Positions 1 through 10,925 are shown, numbered from the stretch's first letter. The stretch is DNA of 64,000 nucleotides from a gamma proteobacterium L18 (GCA_000497835.1 KI547169.1:124138-188137); one strand, 5' to 3'. A program made the numbers and translations. The notes: generated from the sequence alone by a model not told the origin.

Positions 1-365
1 AAGCCGTGGACCAGCTCAACCGCCGCTTCCCGGGCCTGGACCTGATCCTGGTGGAGTCGGGCGGCGATAACCTGTCGGCCACTTTCAGCCCGGAGCTGTC
101 GGACCTGACCATCTACGTGATCGACGTGTCGGCCGGCGACAAGTTGCCGCGCAAGGGCGGCCCGGGCATCTGCAAGTCCGACCTGCTGGTGATCAACAAA
201 ATCGACCTGGCGCCGCTGGTAGGCGCCTCGCTGGAAATGATGGACGGCGACACCAAGCGCATGCGCGGTGACAAGCCCTTCGTGTTCAGCAACCAGAAGA
301 CCGGCCAGGGCCTTGAAGCCATCATCGCCTTTATCGAACGCCAAGGGCTGCTGACCGCAGCCTGA
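1..365 (+). CDS. ureG: urease accessory GTPase UreG (3' part only)
   Basis: Only the C-terminal ~120 residues lie in the window; the reading frame is open to the left edge. UreG is the SIMIBI-class GTPase that drives nickel delivery to urease with UreD, UreF and UreE. The guanine-specificity motif NKID is visible in [10 protein letters not shown], and the stretch [21 protein letters not shown] is close to canonical UreG (family knowledge). The first in-frame GTG (base 6) is internal, not a start. The next gene downstream, a HupE/UreJ permease, fits the end of a urease operon. Stop TGA at 363-365. Confidence 0.95.
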   Translation, partial: AVDQLNRRFPGLDLILVESGGDNLSATFSPELSDLTIYVIDVSAGDKLPRKGGPGICKSDLLVINKIDLAPLVGASLEMMDGDTKRMRGDKPFVFSNQKTGQGLEAIIAFIERQGLLTAA

Positions 366-393
366 GAACCGCACCGTAACCGGTGCCTGGCAC

Positions 394-418
394 TGTGGGA
401 GCAAGCTTTGCTCCCACA
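394..418. repeat. small perfect inverted repeat (REP-like) between ureG and the HupE/UreJ gene
   Basis: An 11-bp perfect stem (TGTGGGAGCAA / TTGCTCCCACA) with a 3-nt loop. The same core recurs in a longer hairpin at 31828-31920. It lies in the 97-bp gap between ureG and the next gene and could act as an intercistronic hairpin; it has no T-tract. Confidence 0.75.
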
Positions 419-462
419 GCGCAAGGCAACCCATGGATTGATGCCACCAAGGAAATCTGACA

Positions 463-1035
463 ATGACCCTGAAAAAACTCCTCGGCGCCGCCGCCCTGCT
501 GCTCACCCCCGCCCTGGCCTTCGCCCACCCCGGCCACGGCGAGCACGGCATCGTCGCCGGCGTATTGCACCCGCTGACCGGCATCGACCACCTGCTGGCC
601 ATGCTGGCCGTGGGCCTGTGGGCCGCGCAGCAGACCGGCAAGGCGCGCTGGGCCCTGCCGGCCACCTTCGTCGGCACCATGCTGCTGGGCGGCCTGCTGG
701 GCTTTGAAGGCCTGGAACTGCCGGGCCTGGAAAGCGGCATCGCTGCCTCGGTACTGGCCCTGGGCCTGGCCGTGGCCCTGGCCATTCGTCCACCGGTGGC
801 ACTGGCGGTCGGCGCTACGGCGCTGTTCGCCTTGTTCCATGGCGTAGCGCATGGTCTGGAGCTGCCGGAAATGTCCAGCCCTTGGGCTTATGCGGCCGGT
901 TTCGTCGCGGCCACCGCTGCGCTGCATGCGGTTGGCTACGCAGTCGTGCGCCTGCTGCCCCAAGCGGCCAGCCCGCTGGTCCGCATCGCCGGCGCCCTTT
1001 CCGCCCTGACTGGCGCCTGGCTGCTCGCCGGCTGA
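463..1035 (+). CDS. HupE/UreJ family membrane protein, probable nickel permease
   Basis: A 190-aa hydrophobic protein. Residues 1-22 form a signal-like segment ending AFA, followed by the histidine-rich HPGHGEHG, then the family signature LTGIDHLLAMLAVG and about five further hydrophobic helices rich in Gly/Ala/Leu, including FHGVAHGLELP. HupE/UreJ proteins are secondary Ni(II) carriers found in hydrogenase or urease operons (family knowledge). Placement 97 bp after ureG supports nickel supply to urease. The ATG at 463 follows AAGGAAAT. A REP hairpin closes the cluster at 1048-1134. The name ureJ is possible but not assigned. Confidence 0.88.
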   Translation: MTLKKLLGAAALLLTPALAFAHPGHGEHGIVAGVLHPLTGIDHLLAMLAVGLWAAQQTGKARWALPATFVGTMLLGGLLGFEGLELPGLESGIAASVLALGLAVALAIRPPVALAVGATALFALFHGVAHGLELPEMSSPWAYAAGFVAATAALHAVGYAVVRLLPQAASPLVRIAGALSALTGAWLLAG

Positions 1036-1047
1036 TCCAGCGCGCTT

Positions 1048-1134
1048 GTGGGAGCGGGCTCTGCCCGCGAAAAGAACACCGCGCTGCAGCAGACAGTCTG
1101 TGGTGCCCTTTTCGTGGGCAGAGCCCACTCCCAC
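1048..1134. repeat. REP pair (REPIN) after the HupE/UreJ gene
   Basis: Two inverted REP units, GTGGGAGCGGGCTCTGCCCG and its near-complement ending in ACTCCCAC, separated by a short spacer. One stem position differs between arms (GCGGG versus AGTGGG), so the copy is slightly decayed. It fills most of the 138-bp gap before the AGE epimerase gene and probably ends upstream transcription. Confidence 0.85.
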
Positions 1135-1173
1135 TAGCTTCATCCCTGATACCATGTCGCTCAAACAGCCGCT

Positions 1174-2271
1174 TTGACGACACCTTTCATGCTCTATCAC
1201 TCCCCGCAAGCCTTCACCGCCGTGCATGAGCACTTCCTGAAGACCATCGTGCCACTGTGGCAAGGCCCTGGCTGGAACGCCGAACTGGCGCTGCCCTACG
1301 AAGCCCTGGACCCGCAGCACCGGCCCATGCCCGTGCAGCGCTACCGGGCCATGGCCTGTGCGCGGCAGTTGTATCTGTTTTCGGGGCTGATCGAGCAACC
1401 GGGGGCGCGTGAGCATGCTGCGGCGCTGTTCCGCTCGCTGCAGAAGCACTTCCACGATGCCGAGCATGGCGGCTGGTTCTACAGCATCGATGCCCAGGCG
1501 CGGCCGCTGGACCGCACCAAGGATCTCTACACCCACGCGTTCATCGTATTCGCCTGCGCGCATTACTGGCACAAGTCCCAGGACCCGCTGGCCGAATCGG
1601 TGCTGGACGCCGCACTGAGCGTCGTGGCCACGCAGTTTTCCACAGGCGACGGGCTGTACGAGGCCACGTTGGCCGAGGATTGGTCGGACGTGGGCGCAGG
1701 GCCGCTGCAGAACCCGCTGATGCATTTGGCCGAAGCTTTCCTGGCCACCCTGGCCGTGCGCGAGGATCAGGCCGTCAGCGACGCTCTGCAGGACTTATGC
1801 ACAGCCATGCAGGCGCGTTTCGTCGACCCGGCTTCAGGCTTCCTGATGGAAAAGCCCTGCGGCGCTGTGGATAACTGGTGGGAGCCTGGGCATCAGTTCG
1901 AGTGGTTCTACTTGCTGGAGTCTTCCGCGCTGCTGCGCGGCAGTGATCTGCACGGTTCGCTGGACCGGGCCTTCGCAGCCTCCGAGCGCATGGGCGTGAA
2001 GGATGGCGGCGTGCTGGCCATGCTGGACGTGGACGGCGGTGTACGCGATGGCACGCAGCGTATCTGGGCACAGGCTGAATACCTGCGGGCGTTGACGCTG
2101 CGGGCCGCTGGGGATGTGGAGGGGCAATTGCAGGTGCTGCGCGAGCGCTTCCTGCATGTAGGCGGCTGGTATGAGTGCCGTGATGCCGCGGGTGTGGTGA
2201 CGCGCCTGGACATGCCGTCCACCACGCCGTACCACCTGGCTACCTGCTACGAGAGCCTGGCCAACTCCTGA
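1174..2271 (+). CDS. AGE-family sugar epimerase/isomerase (mannose isomerase-like)
   Basis: 365 aa, the usual length of N-acylglucosamine 2-epimerase (AGE)/mannose isomerase (alpha/alpha)6-barrel enzymes. Family motifs are visible in order: KDLYTHAFIVFA (116-127), NPLMHLAEAFL (180-190) and WWEPGHQFEWFYLLES (235-250), whose GHxxEW element is typical of the active-site rim. Substrate cannot be told from sequence; D-mannose to D-fructose isomerisation is the commonest activity of stand-alone bacterial members. Start is uncertain: TTG at 1174, which overlaps the stop of a 7-codon upstream mini-ORF (1154-1177), or ATG at 1189; neither has a strong Shine-Dalgarno. Confidence 0.85.
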   Translation: MTTPFMLYHSPQAFTAVHEHFLKTIVPLWQGPGWNAELALPYEALDPQHRPMPVQRYRAMACARQLYLFSGLIEQPGAREHAAALFRSLQKHFHDAEHGGWFYSIDAQARPLDRTKDLYTHAFIVFACAHYWHKSQDPLAESVLDAALSVVATQFSTGDGLYEATLAEDWSDVGAGPLQNPLMHLAEAFLATLAVREDQAVSDALQDLCTAMQARFVDPASGFLMEKPCGAVDNWWEPGHQFEWFYLLESSALLRGSDLHGSLDRAFAASERMGVKDGGVLAMLDVDGGVRDGTQRIWAQAEYLRALTLRAAGDVEGQLQVLRERFLHVGGWYECRDAAGVVTRLDMPSTTPYHLATCYESLANS

Positions 2272-2283
2272 TCACCGCCCCCT

Positions 2284-2370
2284 GTGGGACCGAGCGAAGC
2301 TCGGGAAAAGCGCGCCGCGATCAGCCTGAAACTGCGCGGTGTGCCATTCCCGAGCTTCGCTCGGTCCCAC
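2284..2370. repeat. inverted-repeat hairpin, GAGCGAAGCTCGGG family (copy 1)
   Basis: Arms GTGGGACCGAGCGAAGCTCG and its exact complement at the right end, with an imperfect centre. It separates the convergent AGE epimerase and SDR genes and likely acts as a bidirectional terminator. A second copy at 3839-3925 carries a compensatory base pair in the stem. Confidence 0.85.
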
Positions 2371-2394
2371 ACACAGGGGAAGTGTGGTTCTTCC

Positions 2395-3198
<804 letters not shown>

Positions 3199-3311
3199 TC
3201 AAAGCATGCCCGCCCCACGCCGGGACGGCAAGTAAAAGGGCGAACTGATCAAAAAATGATCGAAGCTCGCAAACCCTTGTCGTAGCTGGGCCGCGTCGAC
3301 TTTTACGCACC

Positions 3312-3810
3312 TTATCCACAGGGGCTTGCACAGTATCCGTGGGCAACTGTGCTGTGGACAAAGCCTTGCAGGCCGTGACGTGCAGGCCTGTGTAACGGCT
3401 TTATGCCTTGACCTTGACCGTGCAGTCAGGTAGCCCCGGCAGCGACCGTGTGCTCAGGAAAACCGGGGGGATGGCGCCAGGCCAGTAACTACGCTGCTTC
3501 GGGCGGTCTTTCCAAGGCTTGCCCACAGAGTTATCCACAGGTTTCCGCACTCAGGATGAACGGTATTTGCCGGTGGATAAGGGCTTGACAAACTGCCGTC
3601 ACGGCGACCTATAAATCACTGTTCAAAAAACAACCACATGCCTGTAGGCCACGCAAATCAAGGCCTGCAACTACATACACCCAAGTTACCCACAGCCAGT
3701 TCCACAATAAACGGGGACAAGTGCATAACGTGACAGAAACATGAATTGGGGTGGTTTTATGTCGCAGTCAGGGGGAAATGAAAAAGGGTTTTCCACAATT
3801 GTGTGGAAAA
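3312..3810. promoter_or_regulatory. cluster of DnaA-box-like nonamers
   Basis: Two perfect DnaA boxes (TTATCCACA) lie at 3312-3320 and 3531-3539. One-mismatch boxes are at 3353-3361 (TGTGGACAA), 3572-3580 (GGTGGATAA), 3686-3694 (TTACCCACA), 3789-3797 (TTTTCCACA) and 3802-3810 (TGTGGAAAA). The stretch lies in a 768-bp gap (3163-3930) with no convincing gene. No dnaA, dnaN or gidA gene is in the window, so this need not be oriC; a titration or regulatory site is possible. The boxes are seen; the role is inferred. Confidence 0.5.
3585..3615 (+). promoter_or_regulatory. possible sigma-70 promoter in the DnaA-box region
   Basis: TTGACA at 3585-3590 and TATAAA at 3610-3615 with a 19-bp spacer, longer than optimal. 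A DnaA-like nonamer (3572-3580) sits directly upstream of the -35. No protein gene follows on this strand before the liv operon, so any transcript would be a non-coding RNA. Confidence 0.3.
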
Positions 3811-3820
3811 CCCTTTTCCA
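3622..3820 (+). ncRNA. hypothetical small RNA ending at a strong hairpin
   Basis: Inferred only from a promoter-like sequence (3585-3615) and a perfect 16-bp stem, 4-nt loop hairpin at 3782-3817. The stretch contains an A-rich CAAAAAACAACCA tract reminiscent of Hfq/Crc targets, but no RNA family was recognised. Boundaries are approximate. Confidence 0.2.
3782..3817. terminator. strong bidirectional hairpin with T-rich flanks
   Basis: Perfect inverted repeat with arms AAAAGGGTTTTCCACA and TGTGGAAAACCCTTTT around ATTG. Each arm starts or ends with a run of A or T, so it can work as a factor-independent terminator in both directions. The inner part is also two inverted DnaA-like nonamers. Confidence 0.55.
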
Positions 3821-3838
3821 TGGTTTGCCCGCTGTCCT

Positions 3839-3925
3839 GTGGGACCGGGCGAAGCTCGGGAAACAGGCAACTCGGTATCACTGATAAACCGCGTCGCTTG
3901 CTTCCCGAGCTTCGCCCGGTCCCAC
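3839..3925. repeat. inverted-repeat hairpin, GGGCGAAGCTCGGG family (copy 2), after livF
   Basis: Arms GTGGGACCGGGCGAAGCTCG and the complement ending GCCCGGTCCCAC. It starts 5 bp beyond the livF stop codon, so it probably terminates the liv operon. Compared with the copy at 2284-2370 the A-T pair of the stem has become G-C on both arms. Confidence 0.85.
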
Positions 3926-3930
3926 GTGGA

Positions 3931-4643
<713 letters not shown>

Positions 4644-4647
<4 letters not shown>

Positions 4648-5516
4648 ACCAGCTCCTCTTCATCCGCGCCCAGGTAGGCGGCGATCACTTTCGGGTCGTG
4701 ACGGATCTGCTCCGGGCCGCCCTCGGCGATCACGTTGCCGTGGTCCAGCACCACGATGTGGTCGGAAATACCCATGACCATGCCCATGTCGTGCTCGATC
4801 AGCACGATGGTCATGTCGTGTTCGTCGCGCAGCAGGCGGATCATGCCGCTCAGCGCTTCGGTTTCCTGTGGGTTGAGGCCGGCAGCCGGTTCGTCCAGAC
4901 AGATCACCTGGGGACGGGTGCACATGGCCCGGGCGATCTCCAGGCGGCGCTGCTGGCCGTAGGAAAGCTCGCCGGCCAGGCGGTTGGCGCAGTCCACCAG
5001 GTCCACCACTTCCAGCCAGTAGAATGCCGTGTTCAAGGCGTCCTCCTCGGCCTGGCGGTAGCCGCGGGTGTTGAGGATGCCCGAGAGCATGCTGCGGTTG
5101 ACCCACATGTGCTGGGCCACCAGCAGGTTTTCCACAACGGACATTTCCCGGAACAGGCGGATGTTCTGGAAGGTGCGTGCCAGGCCCGCCCGGTTGACCA
5201 GGTGGGTGCCGCCGAACATCTTGTAGTACAGGCGGCTGGCGAAGCTGCGCGGCGAGACGAAGTCGGTGGGCTGGAAGGGCTCGCCCAGCAGCTTGATGAC
5301 GTTGGTCTTGATGCCACGCGTTTCCAGTTCGATGCGCCCGCCGGTGGCCTTGTAGAAACCGGTCAGGCAGTTGAACACCGTGGTCTTGCCGGCGCCGTTG
5401 GGGCCGATCAGGGCAAAGATCGAATTGCGCTTGACCTTCAGGCTGACATCGCTGAGGGCCTTGATGCCACCGAAGTGCATCATCAGTTTTTCGACCGTGA
5501 GTACGTATTCACTCAT
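4644..5516 (-). CDS. livG: branched-chain amino acid ABC transporter ATPase LivG/BraF
   Basis: 290-aa ABC ATPase with Walker A GPNGAGKTT (38-46), the ~40-residue insertion between Walker A and the Q-loop usual for LivG (about 66-105), NRAGLARTFQNIRLF, signature LSYGQQRR (184-191) and Walker B VICLDEPAAGLNP (204-216). It is the second nucleotide-binding subunit of the LIV-I type importer. It overlaps livM upstream and livF downstream by 4 nt each (ATGA), so the three are translationally coupled. Confidence 0.97.
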
Positions 5517-6796
5517 GGCGCCACTCCTTTACGCGGAACCACACCGGTACGGCTGATGCGAATCAGGCCGCGCGGTCTCCAGATCATCATCAGCACCATC
5601 AGCACGCCGAACAGCAACACGCGGTACTCGGCAAACGAGCGCAGCAGCTCTGGCGCCACCGTGAGCACGAAGGCGGCGATCACCACCCCCACCGTGGAGC
5701 CCATGCCGCCCAGCACCACGATGGCCAGGATCAGCGCCGACTCGAAGAAGGTGAACGAGGTAGGGTTGACGAAGCCCTGGTAGCTGGCGAAAAACACGCC
5801 TGCCAGGCCGGCCGTGGAGGCGCCCAGGGTGAAGGCCGAGAGTTTCACCAGCACGTGGTTCAGGCCCATGGCCCGGCAGGCGATCTCGTCTTCGCGCAAT
5901 GCTTCCCAGGCGCGGCCCACCGGCATGCGGGTCAGACGATGCTTGATATACAGCACGCCGATCACCACCAGGAATAGCACGGCGTAGATGAACACGAATT
6001 TCAGGTTGGGGTTGTAGTCGATGTGCAGGAACTCGTGGATCGGTACCCCGCCCTCCTTCGCCTTGCGCCCGAACTCCAGGCCCAGGAAGGTGGGCGACGG
6101 CACTGGCACACCGTTGGGGCCGCCGGTGAACGACAGCCAGTTGTTCAGCACCAGGCGGATGATCTCACCGAAGCCCAGGGTTACGATGGCCAGGTAGTCA
6201 CCGTGCATGCGCAGCACCGGGAAGCCCAATATGCAACCGGCCAGTGCCGCCGCCAATGCTGCCAGCGGCAGCGCCGACCAGAAGCCCAGGCCCAGGTACT
6301 GATAGCCCAGCGCCAGGCCGTAGGCACCGATGGCATAGAACGCCACATAACCCAGGTCGAGCAGGCCGGCCAGCCCCACCACGATGTTCAGGCCCAGGCC
6401 CAGCAACACGTAGATCAGGCCAAGGATGACAATGGTCAGCAGGTATTTGTTGGCAAACACCGGGAACACCAGCGCCAGCACGATCACCAGCGGGATGACC
6501 CAGCGCAGCGCCGACTTGTGACCGGGCGCCAGCACGTGCACGCCCGAGCCGCCGCGCTCCATGCCCTGGGACATGCGCAGGCCCTTGGGCGTCTGCAGGA
6601 AGATACTGATCAGGAAACGCCCGATCACCACCGCAGCCACCAACCAGGCCACGCGAGTGGGCGCAAGGTTGAACTCGTAGCCTTGCAGCACCACGCCGAC
6701 GATAGGGCCGAAGACGATCAGCGCCAGCAGGCCGGCGATGATCGCGTCGATCACGCTTTGTTTGATATCGATGGGTTTGATTGGGGCACCAGACAT
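5513..6796 (-). CDS. livM: branched-chain amino acid ABC permease LivM/BraE
   Basis: 427-aa permease. The N-terminal ~120 residues carry extra hydrophobic segments (AIIAGLLALIVFGPIVGVV and VAWLVAAVVIGRFLISIFL), as is usual for proteobacterial LivM. The conserved core follows: GLNIVVGLAGLLDLGYVAFY, FGEIIRLVLNNW, the EAA-like loop GRAWEALREDEIACRAMGLN and a last helix pair. It forms the membrane channel with LivH. It starts 3 bp after the livH stop and overlaps livG by 4 nt. Confidence 0.96.
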   Translation of the reverse strand: MSGAPIKPIDIKQSVIDAIIAGLLALIVFGPIVGVVLQGYEFNLAPTRVAWLVAAVVIGRFLISIFLQTPKGLRMSQGMERGGSGVHVLAPGHKSALRWVIPLVIVLALVFPVFANKYLLTIVILGLIYVLLGLGLNIVVGLAGLLDLGYVAFYAIGAYGLALGYQYLGLGFWSALPLAALAAALAGCILGFPVLRMHGDYLAIVTLGFGEIIRLVLNNWLSFTGGPNGVPVPSPTFLGLEFGRKAKEGGVPIHEFLHIDYNPNLKFVFIYAVLFLVVIGVLYIKHRLTRMPVGRAWEALREDEIACRAMGLNHVLVKLSAFTLGASTAGLAGVFFASYQGFVNPTSFTFFESALILAIVVLGGMGSTVGVVIAAFVLTVAPELLRSFAEYRVLLFGVLMVLMMIWRPRGLIRISRTGVVPRKGVAP

Positions 6797-6799
6797 AAA

Positions 6800-7717
<918 letters not shown>

Positions 7718-7841
7718 GCACGCTCACGAACTTCTGGGCCGCACGGGTCCGCGCGGGCAAGCCGGGCCTGCCCACTCGAACACGAGCGGTGGTAGAGAAC
7801 TGACGGGCCCGGCGCACAACCGGCCGAGCCCTGTTTGACCG

Positions 7842-7865
7842 GGCCTGCGGTTTACCCCGCAGGCC
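7842..7865 (-). promoter_or_regulatory. intercistronic hairpin between livK and livH
   Basis: Perfect 9-bp stem GGCCTGCGG / CCGCAGGCC with a 6-nt loop just after the livK stop; no T-tract. Such hairpins behind periplasmic-binding-protein genes commonly stabilise the upstream message or attenuate readthrough (established pattern; the role here is inferred). Confidence 0.55.
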
Positions 7866-7879
7866 GGGCCGACCTCATG

Positions 7880-9019
7880 TCATTTCTGCTTTTCGAGCTG
7901 GTGGTATTTGCCGTCCTTGTCCCACTGGTAGACGACATAGTCGGACACCTTCAGGTCGCCCTTGGCGTCCCAGGTCTTGGTGCCCATGACGGTCTGCACC
8001 GGGTTGGCCTTCAGCCACTTGGCGGCGTCTTCGCCCTTGTCGGACTTGGCGCCGTTGAAGCCAGCGGCCAGGGCCTGGATCGAAGCGTAGGCGTACAGGG
8101 TGTAGCCTTCAGGCTCGTAACCGGCCTTGCGGAACTTGTCTACCACGGCCTTGCTGTCAGGCAGCAGGCGGGGGTCAGCGCCAAAGGTCATGTACACGCC
8201 ATCGACGTATTGCGCGCCGCCGGCGGTGGTGACCAGTTCGTCGGTGACCACACCGTCATCGGACATGAACTTCACGTCTTTCAGACCTTGCTCACGCAGT
8301 TGGTGAACGAGCGGGCCGGCTTCCGGGTGCAGGCCGCCGAAGTACACCACGTCGGCACCAGCGGCGCGGATCTTGGTGACCAGGGCGCTGAAGTCTTTCT
8401 CGCCACGGGTCAGGCCCTCTTCCAGCACCGGCTTCACACCGCGCGCAGTCAGCTGCTTGGCTGTCGCGTCGGCCAGCCCCTTGCCGTAGGTGTCCTTGTC
8501 GTTGATGACGGCGACTTTCTTGCCCTTGAGCACGTCGACGATGTAGTCACCGGCCACGATGCCTTGCTGGTCGTCACGGCCACACATGCGGAACATGGCG
8601 GTCAGACCGCGCTCGGTGACGGCCGGGTTGGTGGAACCGGGGGTGATGGCGATCACGCCAGCATCGCCGTATACCTCAGAAGCAGGGATGGTAGACGAGG
8701 AGCAAAAGTGACCGACCACGCCGGCGACCTTGTCCTGGTCGGCCAGCTTGTTGGCCACGGCAACGGCCTGTTTGGGTTCGCAGGCGTCATCGCCTGGCAC
8801 CAGGATGATCTTGCCGCCGTTCACGCCGCCGTGGGCGTTGATTTCGTCAGCGGCCGCCTGGGCCCCCTTCATGTATTGCTCGCCGAACGATGCGTTGGCA
8901 CCGGTCATAGGGCCTGCCACGCCGATCTTGATGTCGGCTGCCTGTACAAACGAAGAAACCCCCAATGCAGTAGCCACTGCGAGAGCCAGAAAACCTTTCC
9001 TGTAAAACGTCTGCGACAT
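7880..9019 (-). CDS. livK: periplasmic branched-chain amino acid binding protein LivK/BraC
   Basis: About 379 aa. A clear Sec signal peptide (MSQTFYRKGFLALAVATALG, cleavage after VQA) is followed by the type I periplasmic binding-protein fold: ADIKIGVAGPMTGANASFGEQYMKGAQAAADEIN and VVGHFCSSSTIPASEVY, with the second conserved Cys in DDACEPKQA. It captures Leu/Ile/Val (and often Ala/Thr in Pseudomonas BraC) for LivHMGF. The ATG at 9019 is preceded by AGGAG with 10-nt spacing; an upstream in-frame GTG (9052) would spoil the signal peptide. A sigma-54 promoter lies at 9083-9098. Confidence 0.96.
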   Translation of the reverse strand: MSQTFYRKGFLALAVATALGVSSFVQAADIKIGVAGPMTGANASFGEQYMKGAQAAADEINAHGGVNGGKIILVPGDDACEPKQAVAVANKLADQDKVAGVVGHFCSSSTIPASEVYGDAGVIAITPGSTNPAVTERGLTAMFRMCGRDDQQGIVAGDYIVDVLKGKKVAVINDKDTYGKGLADATAKQLTARGVKPVLEEGLTRGEKDFSALVTKIRAAGADVVYFGGLHPEAGPLVHQLREQGLKDVKFMSDDGVVTDELVTTAGGAQYVDGVYMTFGADPRLLPDSKAVVDKFRKAGYEPEGYTLYAYASIQALAAGFNGAKSDKGEDAAKWLKANPVQTVMGTKTWDAKGDLKVSDYVVYQWDKDGKYHQLEKQK

Positions 9020-9082
9020 GAGGTGGTGCTCCTGAGTTTTTTTGGTTGGCACTACAACTTCACAACTTCAGCAATTGCTCTG

Positions 9083-9098
9083 AGCAAGCGCCGTGCCA
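9083..9098 (-). promoter_or_regulatory. sigma-54 (RpoN) promoter for livKHMGF
   Basis: On the minus strand the sequence reads TGGCACGGCGCTTGCT, matching the -24/-12 consensus TGGCACG-N4-TTGCW with the exact GG-N10-GC spacing. It would start transcription near 9071, giving a ~50-nt leader to livK. Nitrogen-linked (NtrC-type) activation is plausible, but no convincing enhancer site was assigned. The rest of the 510-bp gap 9020-9529 shows no gene. Confidence 0.7.
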
Positions 9099-9529
9099 GC
9101 GGATTTTCAAATCCTGAAAACCGATGCGCTTTTGCCGCGCGAAGGCCCTGCGCCCGCATCGATACGGGTCGTGCAACCGTCTAGATGGCGCCTGGTAGCA
9201 CCCTGCAACACAAAAGGAGCAACCTTGAAGTGCCATCATTGCAACCCGCCCGTGCCACAGCGTGCAACCGACCTGTAACAGGCCGCGTAACCGAAGTGCA
9301 CATCCGAGGTGCGTGATTGCTACGCCACGCACCATTACAGGCTAGCCGGTGTAGGAAAAAACACAGAGTTAGTTAGGAAACTACTTATATTGGCGGCGAA
9401 ATGGCTGGGCCAGAGGCTTTTGCGCCAGACTCAAGCATTCGGCGGGCGGCACAAAAGACTGGCAGAATGTGCCTTTACTGTGCGCCACTACCGTTTCCGT
9501 CATGCCGCCAGGCCCAGTTGGAGCCCTCA

Positions 9530-10729
9530 ATGAGCGAGAGCGTATTCGCTGATCGCATCGTGCAGAACCTGCTCGACACCGATTTGTACAAGCTGACCAT
9601 GATGCAGGCCGTCCTGCACAACTACCCCAACGTCGAGGTGGAGTGGGAGTTCCGCTGCCGCAACGGTGAAGACCTGCGCCCGTACCTGGCCGAGATTCGT
9701 TACCAGATCGAGCGCCTGTGCGAATTGAGCCTGAGCAGCGACCAGCTGGATTTTCTCGAGCGCATCAATTTCATGAAGCCGGACTTCCTGCGCTTCCTGG
9801 GCCTGTTCCGCTTCAACCTGCGCTACATCCAGACCAGCATCGACAACGACCAGCTGAGCATCCGCCTGCGCGGCCCGTGGCTGCACGTGATTCTGTTTGA
9901 AGTGCCATTGCTGGCCATCGTCAGTGAAGTGCGCAACCGCGTGCGTTACCGCGAAGTCACCCTGGGCCAGGCCCGCGAGCAGCTATACCGCAAGTTCGAC
10001 TGGCTGACCGCCAACGCCTCGGCCGATGAGTTGGCGGAGTTGCAAGTGGCCGACTTCGGCACCCGCCGGCGCTTTTCCTACAAGGTGCAGGAAGAAGTGG
10101 TGACCGTGCTCAAGCATGACTTCCCCGGGCGCTTCGTCGGCACCAGCAACGTGCACTTGGCGCGCGAACTGGACATCAAGCCGCTGGGTACGATGGCTCA
10201 TGAGTGGATCATGGCCCACCAGCAACTGGGCCCCCGGCTGATCGACAGCCAAAGTGCGGCGCTGGATTGCTGGGTGCGTGAATACCGGGGCCTGCTGGGC
10301 ATCGCCCTGACCGACTGCATCACCATGGATGCCTTCCTCAGCGATTTCGACCTGTACTTCGCCAAGCTTTTCGATGGCTTGCGCCATGATTCGGGGGACC
10401 CGGTAGTGTGGGCCGAGAAAGCCATCGCACACTACCAGAAGCTGGGCATCGACCCGATGAGCAAGACCCTGGTGTTCTCCGACGGGCTGAACCTGCCCAA
10501 GTCGCTGGAAATCTTCCGTGCGCTGCGCGGGCGCATCAATGTCAGCTTTGGCATTGGCACCAACCTGACCTGTGATATTCCGGGGGTGGAGCCGATGAGC
10601 ATCGTGCTGAAGATGACCGACTGCAACGGGCAGCCGGTGGCGAAGATTTCGGACGAGGCAGCGAAGACGCAGTGCCGGGATGAGAACTTCGTGGCGTACT
10701 TGCGCCACGTGTTCAAGGTCAAACCCTGA
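9530..10729 (+). CDS. pncB: nicotinate phosphoribosyltransferase PncB
   Basis: 399 aa, the normal proteobacterial PncB length. It makes nicotinate mononucleotide from nicotinate and PRPP in the Preiss-Handler NAD salvage route. Visible landmarks: [16 protein letters not shown] (13-28), [13 protein letters not shown] (175-187), [10 protein letters not shown], and GTMAHEW with the phospho-accepting His at 224; the PRPP-site strand [15 protein letters not shown] follows. ATG at 9530 has TTGGAG 6 nt upstream; the longer open frame to 9401 lacks protein-like sequence. The gene is convergent with azurin across a long hairpin. No nadE follows. Confidence 0.96.
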   Translation: MSESVFADRIVQNLLDTDLYKLTMMQAVLHNYPNVEVEWEFRCRNGEDLRPYLAEIRYQIERLCELSLSSDQLDFLERINFMKPDFLRFLGLFRFNLRYIQTSIDNDQLSIRLRGPWLHVILFEVPLLAIVSEVRNRVRYREVTLGQAREQLYRKFDWLTANASADELAELQVADFGTRRRFSYKVQEEVVTVLKHDFPGRFVGTSNVHLARELDIKPLGTMAHEWIMAHQQLGPRLIDSQSAALDCWVREYRGLLGIALTDCITMDAFLSDFDLYFAKLFDGLRHDSGDPVVWAEKAIAHYQKLGIDPMSKTLVFSDGLNLPKSLEIFRALRGRINVSFGIGTNLTCDIPGVEPMSIVLKMTDCNGQPVAKISDEAAKTQCRDENFVAYLRHVFKVKP

Positions 10730-10731
10730 AT

Positions 10732-10925
10732 TGTGGTGGCTGGTTCCAGGGCAGAGCCCTGTCCTACACCGATTCTGGCAATGGGTGTCAGGCAAGCAAA
10801 GCACACAGTCTTTAAAGGCTCCGCAGGTTCACCTGCCAAACCCAAAAGCGGTGAGCTTTGCCCCCCCTGACACAACTGCCGCGACCGGTGTAGGACAGGG
10901 CTCTGCCCTGGAACCAGCCACCACA
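10732..10925. repeat. 194-bp long-hairpin element with 40-bp perfect arms (family A, copy 1)
   Basis: The left arm starts TGTGGTGGCTGGTTCCAGGG and continues through CAGAGCCCTGTCCTACACCG; the right arm is its exact 40-nt complement. The interior shares TGGGTGTCA and GCAAAGC elements with the copy at 27587-27755. It fills the gap between convergent pncB and azurin and so also serves as a likely bidirectional terminator. Confidence 0.85.

Noticed and set aside
9110..9240. Second TGGCAC...TTGC match upstream of livK (minus strand, TGGCACTTCAAGGTTGCT)
   Set aside because: The GG to GC spacing is 12 instead of 10, incompatible with sigma-54; the site at 9083-9098 has exact spacing.
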